Shown here: piece by piece, positions 63,061 through 64,000 of the stretch
How positions within the stretch are numbered: position 1 is the first letter of the stretch
Layout: each line of letters begins with the position of its first letter
Origin: Sphingomonas adhaesiva
GTDB lineage: Bacteria; Pseudomonadota; Alphaproteobacteria; Sphingomonadales; Sphingomonadaceae
NCBI RefSeq assembly: GCF_002374855.1
Contig: NZ_NWVC01000001.1
Location: 558,001 to 622,000, forward strand
Length of the DNA stretch: 64,000 bases
Reading direction: 5' to 3'
Translations under genes and position numbers: made by a program
Notes under the pieces: model-generated
Seen by the model: only the letters and a program-made list of their open reading frames with translations
What the model was told of the DNA's origin: nothing
The model's database searches: none

Positions 63061-64000
63061 ATGCGAGCAACGATCAAAGCGAAACTGGCCGGCACCTTCA
63101 CCCTGGTGATCGCCCTGCTGTGTCTTGTCGTCGGCGTCGGAATGACGCGCGCCGGTGCGCTCAACGACATGATCCTTCAGGTCATCGACGGACCGGCGCG
63201 CCGCATCCAGCTGTCGCTGACCGCCGATGCGGATGTAGGCCGGGCGATCCGCGCCGAAAAGAACATGATGCTGACCACCGACGCCGCCGAGATGCGCGAG
63301 CTGGAGGCAAAGTTCGACGGGCTGGACGGCAAGATCAGGTCGAGCCTGAACGAGGGGCTGAAGATCGCGACCGAGCAGGGCCGGCCGGTGTGGACCAAGA
63401 GCCTGGAGGAATGGCAGGCCTATAAGACGGTCAGCGACCGCGCGCGAGACCTGGCGATGCAGAATCACAATGAGGAAGCCGGCCGCCTGTCGATGACCGA
63501 GGGGCGCCAGATCGCCACCCGTCTCAGCGATACGCTCGGCAAGCTGACCGACATCACGCAGGCGCAGCTGGTCAAGGCGAAGGTCGATTCCGCCGCGCTC
63601 TATGCCTCGGCACGTACCACGTTGCTGACCACCGCGATCATCGCGGTGCTGATCGCGATCGCGGGCGCCGTCTGGATCGCGCAACTGGTGTCGACCGGCC
63701 TTGCCAAGGTCAGCGAGGCGGTGTCCGCAGTCGCCGACGGCGACCTCAGCACCGAAGTGTCGGTCAAGAGCGACGACGAGATCAAGGACCTGGTCGACGT
63801 CGTCAACCAGATGACCGAGCGCCTGCGCGACACGATCGGGCAGACCGCGCTGGCGGCGCAGAATGTCGCAGCCGGCAGCCAGCAGCTCGCCTCCTCGTCC
63901 GAGCAGGTCTCGCAGGGCGCGACCGAGCAGGCCGCCGCCGCCGAGGAAGCCTCCGCGTCGATGGAGCAGATGGCGGCGAACGTGAAGCAGAACGCCGACA
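63061..64000 (+). CDS. membrane methyl-accepting chemotaxis protein (truncated by window edge)
   Basis: The first ~313 codons are present and the frame runs off base 64000. A basic start and first membrane helix (about 9-30, LAGTFTLVIALLCLVVGVGM), a four-helix-bundle periplasmic domain (~31-185), a second helix (~188-210, TLLTTAIIAVLIAIAGAVWI), a HAMP domain (~211-262) and the start of the signalling hairpin with [20 protein letters not shown], nearly the same as in the upstream receptor. A poly-G tract and GGAACTGACA precede the ATG. Ligand unknown. Confidence 0.93.
   Translation, partial: MRATIKAKLAGTFTLVIALLCLVVGVGMTRAGALNDMILQVIDGPARRIQLSLTADADVGRAIRAEKNMMLTTDAAEMRELEAKFDGLDGKIRSSLNEGLKIATEQGRPVWTKSLEEWQAYKTVSDRARDLAMQNHNEEAGRLSMTEGRQIATRLSDTLGKLTDITQAQLVKAKVDSAALYASARTTLLTTAIIAVLIAIAGAVWIAQLVSTGLAKVSEAVSAVADGDLSTEVSVKSDDEIKDLVDVVNQMTERLRDTIGQTALAAQNVAAGSQQLASSSEQVSQGATEQAAAAEEASASMEQMAANVKQNAD

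Overview
The window is a dense, GC-rich chromosomal stretch that looks like a Sphingomonas-type alphaproteobacterium (order Sphingomonadales). The reasons are the gene content and order: recG/sdhE/mfd together, AddAB rather than RecBCD, a DivL-like Tyr pseudokinase, an AmgK/MurU peptidoglycan-recycling pair, a CC0125/CC1285-type lipoprotein, a large TonB-dependent receptor and LOV kinases. Genus-level placement is inference. Almost everything is ordinary core genome. There is no phage, transposase, integrase or CRISPR array.

Layout. 1-3.0 kb: 3' end of surE, an NlpD-like LytM lipoprotein, tyrS, a PilZ protein. 3.0-9.1 kb: recG diverging from sdhE and mfd, with three kinds of palindromic intergenic repeat. 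9.3-13.7 kb: a secreted SnoaL-like protein and a degenerate GGDEF/EAL protein, diverging from moaA-nadK, then a dienoyl-CoA-reductase-like SDR. 13.8-20.8 kb: tRNA-Asn, a lipoprotein, a strong terminator, secA, a small conserved protein, two overlapping TonB-C proteins and argJ. 20.8-22.5 kb: a LuxR-type regulator, a 43-residue membrane protein and an XRE regulator with a suspicious 5' end. 22.7-34.1 kb: a seven-gene minus-strand unit divL-like, tsaE, amgK, murU, addB, addA, trxA. 34.2-41.7 kb: TonB-dependent receptor, ahcY with a perfect 20-bp operator-like palindrome, YqgE, peroxiredoxin, AMP nucleosidase. 41.7-47.5 kb: a membrane-anchored H1-like basic protein, a hydrolase, marR-emrA-emrB, asd. 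47.5-51.7 kb: a DPP-IV-type peptidase and a vapB-vapC-trmD-rplS unit. 51.7-57.2 kb: a thioredoxin-reductase-like flavoprotein, a three-gene light-sensing cluster (LOV hybrid kinase, LOV-HWE kinase, single-domain response regulator) and purU. 57.8-64 kb: the start of a chemotaxis operon (STAS, cheY, cheA, cheW, a soluble chemoreceptor with a duplicated internal segment, and a membrane chemoreceptor cut by the window edge).

Genes are tightly packed, and many neighbours overlap by the 4-bp ATGA stop/start, so translational coupling is a general feature here. The most interesting points are the paired LOV kinases with a LovR-like regulator, the toxin-antitoxin module fused by 4-bp overlaps to essential trmD-rplS, the Tyr-for-His pseudokinase heading the divL...trxA operon, the ahcY palindrome, the internally repeated chemoreceptor, and the XRE gene whose best-placed start codon is out of frame by one A.
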